DNA of 64,000 bases. Source: Hellea sp. (GTDB taxonomy: Bacteria > Pseudomonadota > Alphaproteobacteria > Caulobacterales > Maricaulaceae). Position 1 is the first letter of the stretch. The number at the start of each line of letters is the position of its first letter. The notes under the pieces were generated by a model, which saw only the letters and a list, made by a program, of their open reading frames with translations, did not search any database and had not been told where the DNA came from. Position numbers and translations under genes: made by a program. Location of the stretch: contig JABDKG010000071.1 of NCBI GenBank assembly GCA_013002305.1, positions 1 through 64,000 on the forward strand, given 5' to 3'. Below, piece by piece: positions 17,766 through 26,568 of this stretch.

Positions 17766-19226
17766 CTACTTTATTGAGGATGCCTCTTCATAGGCCTTTT
17801 TAAACTCTTTGGAGAATGTGTCAAAGAAGGCTTCGGAAGATCCTTCGACGCAACCGCTAAATTCTTTTTCATAGACCTTCCACAGGGCCGCATCGCGTTT
17901 CCCGCGGACGATCTTCGACAGCATGCCTTGTTTCTGCGCCTGTGCTTTTATGGTTCCTGGAGAAAAGCGATTCAGTGTCGCTTGAAGCGCGCCTTGAATG
18001 GCTTTTAGGGTTGCGATTTGGTGAGCCTGTAAATCCCGGTAAGAATCTTCAATGGCATCATCTGCTTCCAAATATCCTTTCATCGCCGGGTTCATCATCA
18101 TGTGGATGGCTTTTTCAAGATCAGGCGCGAATTTCAACGGGTTATTCCCGGAGATATTCAATTGAGTCGATTCGGTTCCCATCGCGTCTTTGGCGCGGGC
18201 GCGGGCCTCCAGCAATTTCATGAGTCCGGCTAAAAGCCGGCGCAGCATGCGGCCGGCGCGCGCCGTATTTTCTTGTGGTGTTCCCGTCAATTTATCCGTC
18301 GATATGCCGATGGTCGACATGAGAAGCTCATAGCTATTGTCGGATGCAACCGCCTGCGTTGCTGGGCTGGCCGGCGTAACCGGCGGAGCGGGCGCGGAGT
18401 GCGGAGCAACAGGCACGGGCGCCACTTTATCCGGCATTTCGGCCGCAGGTGCATCAATATCATCTAGGCCCGACATTAGCGTTTTATTGTCAGCCGAAGT
18501 CTTCATCCAATCACTGGACGGTTCAACTTCTAGCGCGCTCAGCGCGCTCTGTTCCGGAGTTTTTTCGACAGGATCTTCAAAACGTCCAACGGCGCCTTCG
18601 ACGTCCCAGGACGTGTCCGACCAATCAACTTCGTGACTGTCGCATAATGTATCGAAAATCTTGTCGGCACTGGGCTCAAGCGGGCCGGAGGTCGGTTTGT
18701 CCGCCCAGGATGAAATATCCGATTTTTCCTCGCTAGGCATGTCCCAGCCATTTCCCCCGGATTCTGGAAAATCTGTTGGCGGTGAAGTGCCCAGGCCTTC
18801 GTCCGGATCAGGATCGCCGCTGAAATCCGGCCCGTCCCAATTACTAAAATTTGCGCTCTCTTCGAGCGGGGCCTTATTTTGTTGTTCGGTTTCGTGATGA
18901 TAAAGTGCGTCGCCGGTAAACTTGGCCTCAATATTAAATGACCCGACGCGAATAATATCGCCGGGCTCAAGACGGTGGGGCGAATTTAAGGGCTCTCGCC
19001 CGTTGCCAATATATGTTCCGTTCGCGCTTGTGTCTTCTAAAATGTATGCGCCGCCAGAAAATACTATTTTACAATGTTCCCTTGAGAGCACCCGTTCTTC
19101 ATCGGGTAGCGGCCAGTCGCACATTTGAGACCGTCCGATAATGGCCCCGCGGTTGTGCAGGACAAGCTCAGTCGGAGACCCATTATTCAATCGATCTACA
19201 TTTTGTATCTTGAGGGTTAGTGTCAT
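17766..19226 (-). CDS. tagH: FHA-domain T6SS scaffold TagH/Fha
   Basis: The 486-aa protein has an N-terminal FHA domain (~residues 20-100) with the phospho-threonine-binding residues G-R-S, S-R-E-H and T-S-A-N-G-T-Y. A long acidic Pro/Ser-rich linker follows (~105-285), then the helical C-terminal domain found in T6SS FHA proteins (~290-486). It would read phospho-threonine on TssL or PpkA and promote assembly. The linker contains N-K-T-L at Thr249, similar to the N-terminal motifs of TssL and PpkA. It is read opposite to blocks A and C. Its start overlaps the stop of the small upstream gene (ATGA). Confidence 0.92.
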   Translation of the reverse strand: MTLTLKIQNVDRLNNGSPTELVLHNRGAIIGRSQMCDWPLPDEERVLSREHCKIVFSGGAYILEDTSANGTYIGNGREPLNSPHRLEPGDIIRVGSFNIEAKFTGDALYHHETEQQNKAPLEESANFSNWDGPDFSGDPDPDEGLGTSPPTDFPESGGNGWDMPSEEKSDISSWADKPTSGPLEPSADKIFDTLCDSHEVDWSDTSWDVEGAVGRFEDPVEKTPEQSALSALEVEPSSDWMKTSADNKTLMSGLDDIDAPAAEMPDKVAPVPVAPHSAPAPPVTPASPATQAVASDNSYELLMSTIGISTDKLTGTPQENTARAGRMLRRLLAGLMKLLEARARAKDAMGTESTQLNISGNNPLKFAPDLEKAIHMMMNPAMKGYLEADDAIEDSYRDLQAHQIATLKAIQGALQATLNRFSPGTIKAQAQKQGMLSKIVRGKRDAALWKVYEKEFSGCVEGSSEAFFDTFSKEFKKAYEEASSIK

Positions 19227-19798
19227 ATATTTGCGACCGCTTTTCGTCCTTTCATCGCAACTTCATGAGCTAAATCAAGAGCATTCTGCATGATTTCCAT
19301 ATTCGGACGTCCGCCATATATAACGGCAGACTGCAGCGCCGTTACGGCTAAGTGCACGGACACTGATGGGTCGGCGGGAACGGCCTCTAAATCGGGCGGT
19401 GCAATCGAGCCGCCTGAAAAGAAAATCGCCATCGCAAATAAAGTTTCCGGCCAGTCTGAATCGGCATTGTCCGCCAGCTCATAGAGCGCGCGTCGATTTT
19501 CATCGTCGGGGTCATCTATCCATCTTTGAGCAGTGTCTCGGAGCAGGGAACGCTGCCTGAAATCTGGATCGGATTTTTCAGGCGCTGGCAGGACCTTGGA
19601 GAGCCAGACCAACATATCAAACCTAGGCAGCGCAAATGCCACAGTGAGCGCCGCCTCAACATTATGTCCATCACGCCGCAGGTTTTCAAACATCGTTTGA
19701 GGCGGCGTCTCACCCTCGGGGAAGAATTTTTTGTCCAAACCAGCCTGTTCTGCAATCTGGCGAGCATCATTCCACAATATAATGGTCCAATCGGTCAT
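19223..19798 (-). CDS. Small cytoplasmic T6SS-linked protein of unknown function
   Basis: This 191-aa soluble protein has no signal peptide or membrane helix. It has a W-T-I-I-L-W-N-D-A N-terminus, a W-I-D-D-P-D-D-E-N-R-R-A segment mid-protein and an Ala-rich helical second half. It resembles the DUF6931-type proteins I associate with T6SS FHA genes, but I cannot confirm that. The ATG at 19798 is preferred over a TTG four codons upstream because a GGAAAAA ribosome site precedes it. It lies between vgrG and tagH and is coupled to tagH, which suggests that it works with the FHA protein. Confidence 0.75.
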   Translation of the reverse strand: MTDWTIILWNDARQIAEQAGLDKKFFPEGETPPQTMFENLRRDGHNVEAALTVAFALPRFDMLVWLSKVLPAPEKSDPDFRQRSLLRDTAQRWIDDPDDENRRALYELADNADSDWPETLFAMAIFFSGGSIAPPDLEAVPADPSVSVHLAVTALQSAVIYGGRPNMEIMQNALDLAHEVAMKGRKAVANI

Positions 19799-19823
19799 GG
19801 CTTTTTCCAATAAGTATGTTTGT

Positions 19824-21812
19824 CTAATTAATTTTTATCAACGCGCCTTGTTGAGTCATAATTCCGCCAGCTTTTATAGTCGCCATGCCTTTTGCCTCTA
19901 TCTTGATCATTGTAGAAGAAAGAGTAGCCGAAGACGGTGTAAGCTTCAGTTTTGTTTGACCAACAATAAGTTCAATCGATTGCGCGGCTTCGATTGTCAT
20001 TTTACCGCTATTGGCTTTAACATCTAAATTGCCTTGTTTTATTGTTAGTTTATCACTGCCTTTGTCGATGGATGTCGTCCGGTCTCCTTCTTCAATTACA
20101 TTGTCTTCATTTTTGGTGAGTGTGTATGTCTTATTGCCCTTGATCTCTATCTTTTCGTCATTTCCGACATATCTTTGGCGGTCAAAACCTGTCCTGACGA
20201 GCTCATTATGGCCAACCTTACGGCTATAATCAAAGCAGACCCGCACATTCATGTCCCGTTCGGCATGTAGAAAAACTTCTTCTTTTCCGCCTTTATCCTC
20301 AAACCTTAACTCGTTGGCTTGGGGTTTTCCGGTATCCAATTCTTCAGTGTCGGGGTAATTTGTTTGCTCACCGTATGTCAGCGTCCGCCATACAGCTCGC
20401 GTCTTGTTGGCCGGTAACTCATATGTCGGCATATGGTCTTTATTGAAGACGCGGCCCGTAATAACCGGTCTGTCCGGGTCGCCGTTTAAAAAGTCGACCA
20501 AGACCTCATGGCCAACGCGCGGCAAGACGATATTTCCAAGACCGCCTGTTTGCGAGACTCTTATCCAACAGGTTGATTTTTCGCCTTTTGTTTTAGCCCG
20601 GTCCCAATGAAAGCGAACCTTAATACGGCCATATTTATCCGTGTAAATCGTTTCGCCTTCCGGGCCTGTTACAATTGCCGATTCCAGGCCAATGACCCGG
20701 GGTTTTTCAGTTATTTGCTGAGCGCGATATTGCACACCAACAGGGATTGCGATGAAGTGGACATTGTCTTTGTCCCGCGCCCCGGTCCCGGAACGATAGC
20801 TTTGGGATTGCATAACGTGGACTGTCGAAATGATGAAATATTCGACGTTAAAACGGATATTCGGGTGATTGTTGACTTTAATTTTTGTCCCGACACATAG
20901 GCCTTTTGCGGTTGCTTCTGCGGCATAAGAAATGCGATGGGTCCTGAGCACTTCCAAATTTACATCGCTAAGCCTTTTGGCGCGTGCATCGTCTATGAAT
21001 AGGCCGGGGTAGGCATAATATTCATGTTCGTCCTTGGGGTGTGTCTTCTTCTCATTTGCCACACCATCGACCGGTTTTTTTGGCTTTTCAAAATTGAAAT
21101 CCCGGAGTGAGACTTTTTTATGGCCTGTTGAAGAGACTTTCTCAGTCCATTTCTTGATATAGTGTTTTTCACCCCAATCAGAGGAAACTCGATAGGACCT
21201 ACTCGCCTCGGCAGTCGGGTTAAAGGCGAGTGTATCTTCTTTGGATTTCTTGTGATGACTGTTCTTGTCGCAAATCACCAAGACATGTTTGTCTTCTGTA
21301 TGTTCAAAGAAATAATAGAGACCCTCTTGCTCCATCAATCTTGAGATAAAATTGAAATCGCTTTCACCATATTGAACGCAATATTCAAAATTTTCATAGG
21401 ATTCAGAAGTTCGGTAATCGACGTCAGAAATACCAGCTTCGGCCATAACTTCTTTGATAACGTCGAGGACATTTTTCTCTTGAAAAATTGCGAACCCAAT
21501 TCGGCTATCGAGAAAATAAAGGAAAGACCGCAAGGTGAGATTATAGACAAATCCATCGGCGCTCTCTCGCAGATATACACCCTCTGTCAATATGCCGTTG
21601 AAATACCTGACTTCTTTATCATCCTCAAACAGCGACAAGCCGACGGGTTTCCCCAAATGCGGGGCAATATCCAACTCTCCCAGAGGAGAAGTAATTTGCA
21701 GTTCGACTTCGAAAGGATGGGATATAGACTCACGTGCACTCATTGATACGAAATCAACTTCGTCGTCCCCTAAATCGATATTTAGCCGTGTTTCTCGATG
21801 ATTTGCGCCCAT
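19824..21812 (-). CDS. vgrG: T6SS spike protein VgrG (TssI)
   Basis: This 662-aa VgrG has the phage gp27-like N-terminal domain (F-N-F-I-S-R-L-M-E-Q-E-G-L near residue 155) and the gp5-like OB region with G-R-I-K-V-R-F-H-W-D and W-I-R-V-S-Q. A C-terminal beta-prism needle made of repeated short strands follows, ending in G-A-L-I-K-I-N. There is no extra C-terminal toxin domain, so cargo must be delivered through the PAAR protein or adaptors. A GGAG ribosome site precedes the start. It is the first gene of the minus-strand block. Confidence 0.96.
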   Translation of the reverse strand: MGANHRETRLNIDLGDDEVDFVSMSARESISHPFEVELQITSPLGELDIAPHLGKPVGLSLFEDDKEVRYFNGILTEGVYLRESADGFVYNLTLRSFLYFLDSRIGFAIFQEKNVLDVIKEVMAEAGISDVDYRTSESYENFEYCVQYGESDFNFISRLMEQEGLYYFFEHTEDKHVLVICDKNSHHKKSKEDTLAFNPTAEASRSYRVSSDWGEKHYIKKWTEKVSSTGHKKVSLRDFNFEKPKKPVDGVANEKKTHPKDEHEYYAYPGLFIDDARAKRLSDVNLEVLRTHRISYAAEATAKGLCVGTKIKVNNHPNIRFNVEYFIISTVHVMQSQSYRSGTGARDKDNVHFIAIPVGVQYRAQQITEKPRVIGLESAIVTGPEGETIYTDKYGRIKVRFHWDRAKTKGEKSTCWIRVSQTGGLGNIVLPRVGHEVLVDFLNGDPDRPVITGRVFNKDHMPTYELPANKTRAVWRTLTYGEQTNYPDTEELDTGKPQANELRFEDKGGKEEVFLHAERDMNVRVCFDYSRKVGHNELVRTGFDRQRYVGNDEKIEIKGNKTYTLTKNEDNVIEEGDRTTSIDKGSDKLTIKQGNLDVKANSGKMTIEAAQSIELIVGQTKLKLTPSSATLSSTMIKIEAKGMATIKAGGIMTQQGALIKIN

Positions 21813-21982
21813 TAGCTTCGCTCCTACCCATCATTATATAGCATTTTACACGCCCTGGGTGCACTATATTTTTTGATTTAATTTATAAGACAACGTTTCC
21901 GTTTAAACCTAAGAATAATCCACTTGTGGAAACGTAAACAAAATGTTAACATGAAAAACGCTTTTTTGCAGTGGGGTTTGTT
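21813..21982. promoter_or_regulatory. Divergent promoter region between vgrG and the OmpA-like gene, with inverted repeat
   Basis: This 170-base AT-rich region separates two divergent T6SS blocks and must hold both promoters. It contains ACGTTTCC at 21893-21900 and its exact complement GGAAACGT at 21928-21935, separated by 27 bases. Between them lies the palindrome GTTTAAAC (21901-21908). A second palindrome, ATGTTAACAT, lies at 21943-21952. These are plausible sites for a shared regulator of both blocks. I could not assign -35/-10 boxes with confidence. Confidence 0.5.
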
Positions 21983-22804
21983 ATGAAAATTTCGAAATTA
22001 CTGTCGGTTGTGTTAATCATGGCGCCGTCTTTGGCGTTCGCTCAAAACGCAGATGTAGATCAGGATCGTGTCGATCAGATGAAATGTGAACTAGTCGGCA
22101 ATTGTGGTGCTGAAGACGTTACAATTTCCAGTCCAGGAACGTCTGGTAGCGCAAACGATTTGGCGCGGAATGTTCAGGGGGCGGCCACTCAAAATTCTGC
22201 AGCCGGCACCTCTCCATCTACCGCGGAGGAACAGGACCTTCGCTGCATCACAACCGGTATATGCGGCGCTGACGCTCAAGCTTATGATAACAGAGAGCAG
22301 GGCGCGATTGATGTTGAAACGCGCGGTGGTATGAATCTCGGCGCTATGCAAAATGCTGGAATTATTAATTCAGGTACAGCGTCAACAGCTGCGTCTACTG
22401 CTTCGGCAAGTCCGGTAACCACTTACACAATCGTGGAGACCCCGCCTCCAGTTCAGCCGGCGGGCAAAGTACAATTGATGGTCAATTTCGAATTAGGTTC
22501 TGACCAGTTAACCTTCGACTCTGTCAACGAGATCAATAATTTTGCGGCCACCATTGCGCAACTTGATAGCGAAGGATCTGTGAAAGATTATTTAATCGGC
22601 GGTCATACGGATAGTTCTGGTGGTTGGGCAATTAACATGCCTTTGTCTGAACGGCGGGCGAATGCAGTTCGCGAAGCGCTAATTGGTCAGGGTGTTGATG
22701 GATCTCGGTTGGTCGCGGTTGGTTATGCGAGCGACAGCCCGGTAGACGGGTTTGATAAGTCAAACCCGCTTAATCGTCGGGTTGAAGCGGTGGTGCTGAA
22801 CTAA
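21983..22804 (+). CDS. Exported OmpA-family peptidoglycan-binding protein of the T6SS locus
   Basis: The product is 273 aa from ATG 21983; a GTG at 21971 is less likely. A clear Sec signal peptide ends at S-L-A-F-A. The mature N-terminus carries two related motifs, C-E-L-V-G-N-C-G-A and C-I-T-T-G-I-C-G-A, separated by a Ser/Gly-rich stretch. The C-terminal ~110 residues are an OmpA domain with the peptidoglycan consensus N-M-P-L-S-E-R-R-A-N-A-V and an R-R-V-E-A-V end. There is no lipobox. As the first gene of the tssA-clpV block it may link the T6SS to cell wall or outer membrane in place of the missing TssJ; that role is inference. Confidence 0.85.
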   Translation: MKISKLLSVVLIMAPSLAFAQNADVDQDRVDQMKCELVGNCGAEDVTISSPGTSGSANDLARNVQGAATQNSAAGTSPSTAEEQDLRCITTGICGADAQAYDNREQGAIDVETRGGMNLGAMQNAGIINSGTASTAASTASASPVTTYTIVETPPPVQPAGKVQLMVNFELGSDQLTFDSVNEINNFAATIAQLDSEGSVKDYLIGGHTDSSGGWAINMPLSERRANAVREALIGQGVDGSRLVAVGYASDSPVDGFDKSNPLNRRVEAVVLN

Positions 22805-22829
22805 TCAATTCGAAATTGGAGGGCGCAGA

Positions 22830-23846
22830 TTGAAGACATTGCAGGAATTGCTTGGCCCCTTAGAGGGGGAGGATGGGCCAACAGGTCCGGATCTGGATGA
22901 AACAAAAGAGTTTGATGCTCTACGTTCGGCATTCACTGGCAATTTCCCCTATGACGCAAAAGTTCGAGAGCCCGAGGAGGGCGCTCCGCCGCCCAAGCCT
23001 GCCGACTGGGATGAAATATTACAAAGTATTGAAGACTTGTCTGAGAAGACAAAGGATATGTATTTGGCAGCCTGCTATGCTAGGTGCGGAATCGTGATCG
23101 GCGATCTTGAAGTTGTCGAGCGCGGCACCCAGTTTCTCGCCGGATTGGTAAGCGATAATTGGGATGAGGTTCATCCGACCATTGACGCGCTTGGATATCA
23201 GGGGCGCGCGGGGATTTGCGAAGGTATTGTCGCATATAATGCTTTTGCATTACCGTTTTTGGAAATGCCGATTTTGCGCACAAAAAACCTTTCCGTCACA
23301 GCGGATCAATTGCGTGACGCGCTCGAACATGAATCGGCTTCGCAGCACTATCCTATGGTCATGGATGTCGTCGACCAGCTCGGTGCTGACAAAGTTGAAT
23401 CCGTTGTTAGCACGCTTTCGTCTATCCAGGCGGCGCTATCACAAATTCAGGACGCTATGAAAGAGCATGGAGGTTCAGACTGCCCGGATTTTAGTACGCC
23501 GAAGGATACTATCGGCATTGTGAAAAAGTCACTTATCTCTCTGGCCGGCATTGGCGTCGCCGAGGAAGAGGACGAAGAAGCTGCCGCCGAAGGCGGCGCA
23601 GGGGCGGCAGCCGGCGGCCCATCTTTCTCAGGGAAAATTCGCTCGCGTGACGACGTCGTCCGGGCGTTATCGGAGGTCGAGAATTATTATAATCAGGCCG
23701 AGCCCGGTCATCCTGTCAGAGTCGCGCTAGCGAGAATGCGGGCCTGGGTTCACAAAGATTTTATGCAAATTATTGCGGATATTGCACCGCGAAGCCTTGA
23801 TGAAGCACGGCTCGTATTGTTGGAAACCGAAGAGGATCGCGATTAG
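22830..23846 (+). CDS. tssA: T6SS cap/baseplate protein TssA
   Basis: The 338-aa protein has the ImpA N-terminal domain (residues ~5-130), a helical middle, an acidic Ala/Gly linker (~245-265), and a short C-terminal domain with S-E-V-E-N-Y-Y-N-Q-A-E-P-G-H-P-V-R-V-A, the signature of TssA1-type proteins. TssA organises baseplate and sheath polymerisation in the cytoplasm. The start is a TTG at 22830 with a strong GGAGGG site seven bases upstream; no nearby ATG fits. It follows the OmpA-like gene by 25 bases. Confidence 0.93.
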   Translation: MKTLQELLGPLEGEDGPTGPDLDETKEFDALRSAFTGNFPYDAKVREPEEGAPPPKPADWDEILQSIEDLSEKTKDMYLAACYARCGIVIGDLEVVERGTQFLAGLVSDNWDEVHPTIDALGYQGRAGICEGIVAYNAFALPFLEMPILRTKNLSVTADQLRDALEHESASQHYPMVMDVVDQLGADKVESVVSTLSSIQAALSQIQDAMKEHGGSDCPDFSTPKDTIGIVKKSLISLAGIGVAEEEDEEAAAEGGAGAAAGGPSFSGKIRSRDDVVRALSEVENYYNQAEPGHPVRVALARMRAWVHKDFMQIIADIAPRSLDEARLVLLETEEDRD

Positions 23847-23926
23847 CCTATGGTATTCATCTCACGGCATCACAATCAGTTTCGAGAGCATTCGAAAAAA
23901 CAAGCTAATTTATTAGGAGGAAAATA

Positions 23927-24463
23927 ATGGCTGACTCAGGACAGAAATTTATTGGGCGTAATCGGACGCCCAGAGTGCACATAACTTATGACGTGGAGAC
24001 TTATGGCGCTCAAAAAAAGGTCGAACTCCCATTTGTCATGGGCGTCATGTCGGACCTATCCGGTAAAAGCGAAGTTCAGAAAAAAGAACTTAAAGACCGG
24101 GATTTTCTGGAGTTTGATATTGATAATTTCGACAAGCGTATGGGCGCGATTGCACCGCGGGCATCTTTTCTGGTCGATAATGAAATTGAAGGCGAAGGCA
24201 AGATCGGGGTCGATTTAACATTCAAGAAAATGGACGACTTTGAGCCTGGTAAAGTCGCTAAAGCCGTCCCAGCTCTCGCAAAATTGCTGGAAGCTCGCGA
24301 GCAGCTCAATGACCTTCTAGTGATGATGGATGGCAAGCAAAACGCAACGGAATTGCTGGACAAAGTCTTGAAGGATCCGGATTTGATGAAGGCTTTAAGC
24401 GCCGCGAAATCTGACAATGAGGCGAAATCCGAAGACGGCGATTCAGACGCCAAATCGGAATAA
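23927..24463 (+). CDS. tssB: T6SS sheath small subunit TssB (VipA)
   Basis: The 178-aa protein shows the TssB signature: R-V-H-I-T-Y-D-V near residue 20, L-P-F-V-M-G-V-M-S-D-L-S-G, and D-F-D-K-R-M. TssB and TssC form the contractile sheath. An AGGAGG site lies just before the start. The C-terminus is an acidic S/D/E/K-rich tail of about 25 residues. It is followed by tssC after 51 bases. Confidence 0.97.
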   Translation: MADSGQKFIGRNRTPRVHITYDVETYGAQKKVELPFVMGVMSDLSGKSEVQKKELKDRDFLEFDIDNFDKRMGAIAPRASFLVDNEIEGEGKIGVDLTFKKMDDFEPGKVAKAVPALAKLLEAREQLNDLLVMMDGKQNATELLDKVLKDPDLMKALSAAKSDNEAKSEDGDSDAKSE

Positions 24464-24514
24464 ACCTTTAGGGAACCAAAGACACCCGGAGGGGTGAATA
24501 GATAGGAGAATGCA

Positions 24515-25993
24515 ATGGCTAAAGCTGCTCAGAAAGAGAAGGCACAAGTAGAAGGAATTGAGTTTGACGAGTTTACCTCGTTAATCCAGCGAGATTTCAA
24601 GCCCAAGGACGATCAAAAACGAGACAAGATTCAGGCCGCTGTCCAGACGCTCGCACAGCAAGCGTTGGGAGATGCCACAAAAATTAGTGACGATGTGTTT
24701 TCGACAGTCGATGCGATGGTTCACGAAATTGACCAGAAGCTGTCTCAACAACTTAACGCAATCATGCACAATCCAGAATTTCAGGAACTTGAATCCGCTT
24801 GGCGGGGACTGGATTATCTTGTTTCCGGGAGCGAAACAGGAACTGACCTGCAAATTCGCGTGCTCAATATAAGCCAGTCCGAATTATCCAAGATGTTTAA
24901 GCAATATCGCGGTGCAGCTTGGGACCAAAGCCCGCTTTTCAAGAAAGTCTATGAGAGTGAATTTGGACAACTCGGTGGCACGCCATATGGTGCATTTGTC
25001 TGTGACTATGCATTTGACCACTCGTCTGCCGACCTGAATGTCATGTCAGGCCTCGCCAAAATTGGAGCCGCCTCACACGCGCCGGTCATCGCGGCGGCGA
25101 ATTCCAACCTTTTGGACATGGAAGATTGGCGTGAAGTCAATGATCCACGCGATTTGAGCGGAAGATTTTCAACCTCTGACCATGTTGCATGGAACGCATT
25201 TAGAGAGTCTGACGATAGTAAATATTTGGCTCTAACAATGCCGCGCGTTTTAGGACGCGATATTTTTGACGCTAAAAACAACCCGATCGAGGAATTTGAG
25301 TATAACGAAGTTACAGACGGAGAACATGACAAGCATCTGTGGATCAATTCCTCCTATGCTCTGGGTGTTCGCATCAATTCCGCATTCCGTGAATATGGAT
25401 GGTGCACAATGATCCGCGGCGTTGAAAGCGGCGGAACTGTTGAAGGTTTGCCGGTCGCGACCTTCCCAACTGATGACGGCGGCGTTGACTTGAAATGCCC
25501 AACCGAAATTGCAATTCCCGACCGACGTGAAGCAGAATTGTCGTCACTTGGAATTATGCCGCTCATCCATCGTAAAAATACCAGCAGCGCGACCTTTATC
25601 GGCGCGCAAACGGTCCACAAGCCGGCTGTTTACGATAGTCCAGACGCAACAGCTAACGCCAAACTTGCAAGCCGGTTGCCTTACATTTTTGCCAGTGCCC
25701 GCTTTGCGCACTATCTCAAATGTATGGTGCGGGATTGGGTTGGCAGTAGCCGCGAAGCTCCTCAGCTTGAATCCGATTTGTCTGATTGGGTTCATCAATA
25801 TGTCACTGCAGATCCGGATTCAGCCTCCGAGGAAACCAAAGCACGACTACCGCTCAAGCGGGCTGAGGTCAAAGTCACGCCAGACCCCGAAAATCCCGGA
25901 TATTATAAAAGCCGGTTTTTATTCGTGCCGCATCATCAACTCGAGGGCATTGATGTTAGCGTAAGTATGGTTTCCCGATTGCCCAAAAACTAA
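24515..25993 (+). CDS. tssC: T6SS sheath large subunit TssC (VipB)
   Basis: The 492-aa length is standard for TssC/EvpB. Typical segments include W-R-G-L-D-Y-L-V, F-K-K-V-Y-E-S-E-F-G, P-Y-G-A-F-V-C-D-Y, the C-M-V-R-D-W-V-G segment and a C-terminal S-M-V-S-R-L-P. It is the main structural sheath subunit, recycled by ClpV through the partner TssB. A GGAG ribosome site precedes the ATG. Confidence 0.98.
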   Translation: MAKAAQKEKAQVEGIEFDEFTSLIQRDFKPKDDQKRDKIQAAVQTLAQQALGDATKISDDVFSTVDAMVHEIDQKLSQQLNAIMHNPEFQELESAWRGLDYLVSGSETGTDLQIRVLNISQSELSKMFKQYRGAAWDQSPLFKKVYESEFGQLGGTPYGAFVCDYAFDHSSADLNVMSGLAKIGAASHAPVIAAANSNLLDMEDWREVNDPRDLSGRFSTSDHVAWNAFRESDDSKYLALTMPRVLGRDIFDAKNNPIEEFEYNEVTDGEHDKHLWINSSYALGVRINSAFREYGWCTMIRGVESGGTVEGLPVATFPTDDGGVDLKCPTEIAIPDRREAELSSLGIMPLIHRKNTSSATFIGAQTVHKPAVYDSPDATANAKLASRLPYIFASARFAHYLKCMVRDWVGSSREAPQLESDLSDWVHQYVTADPDSASEETKARLPLKRAEVKVTPDPENPGYYKSRFLFVPHHQLEGIDVSVSMVSRLPKN

Positions 25994-26033
25994 TGCCAAT
26001 CCCGGCAGATTTAATCTCTAAAAGGAGTAAAAC

Positions 26034-26516
26034 ATGACAGTCTCAACATTTTTGAAAATCGAAGGAATCGAAGGTGAATCCACCGACGAAAAACACGAAA
26101 ATGAAATCAAATTATCTTCGTGCAGCTTTGCGGCCCACAATTCGTCGGCATATAATAACGCCTCGAAGACGGTGTCAAAAGGCCAGGCCATGATGGCAGA
26201 TATCGCATTTACGAAGGAAGTCGATAAAACTTCTGTTGCGTTATTCAAAGCTTGCGCGTCCGGCAGGGTGATTCCCAAATGTACGATTTCGTTTCAGTCC
26301 AACGTTGGCGACGACAAGAAGATCGACTTTCTGGTTTATGAGCTCGAGAACGTAGTGATTAACAATTATAACTTTTCAGCTCATTCGACCGCAGATGAAA
26401 GCGGTAGCTTGACTTACGCTAAGATCCGCCAGGTTTACGACCAGCGTGATGAAAGGGGTACTTCCAAAGGTAAAGTTGAAGGCTATTTCGACGTTCTTCT
26501 GAACAAAGCCGGTTAA
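26034..26516 (+). CDS. hcp: T6SS inner-tube protein Hcp (TssD)
   Basis: This 160-aa Hcp opens with F-L-K-I-E-G-I-E-G-E-S-T-D and has the family V-S-K-G-Q-A and Y-A-K-I-R-Q-V-Y segments. Hexameric Hcp rings form the tube that is expelled, and some bind small effectors inside. An AAAGGAG site precedes the start. It is the only hcp in the window and lies in the block rather than as an orphan. Confidence 0.97.
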   Translation: MTVSTFLKIEGIEGESTDEKHENEIKLSSCSFAAHNSSAYNNASKTVSKGQAMMADIAFTKEVDKTSVALFKACASGRVIPKCTISFQSNVGDDKKIDFLVYELENVVINNYNFSAHSTADESGSLTYAKIRQVYDQRDERGTSKGKVEGYFDVLLNKAG

Positions 26517-26568
26517 TTCTTGCCAATAAATGCAGGTTAATCCCTGCTGATAATAGGGGGGCGCTGCA

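Noticed and set aside
26532-26547. Terminator after hcp
   Set aside because: GCAGG-N6-CCTGC is only a 5-bp stem without a T-run; tagJ follows within 52 bases and is part of the same block.
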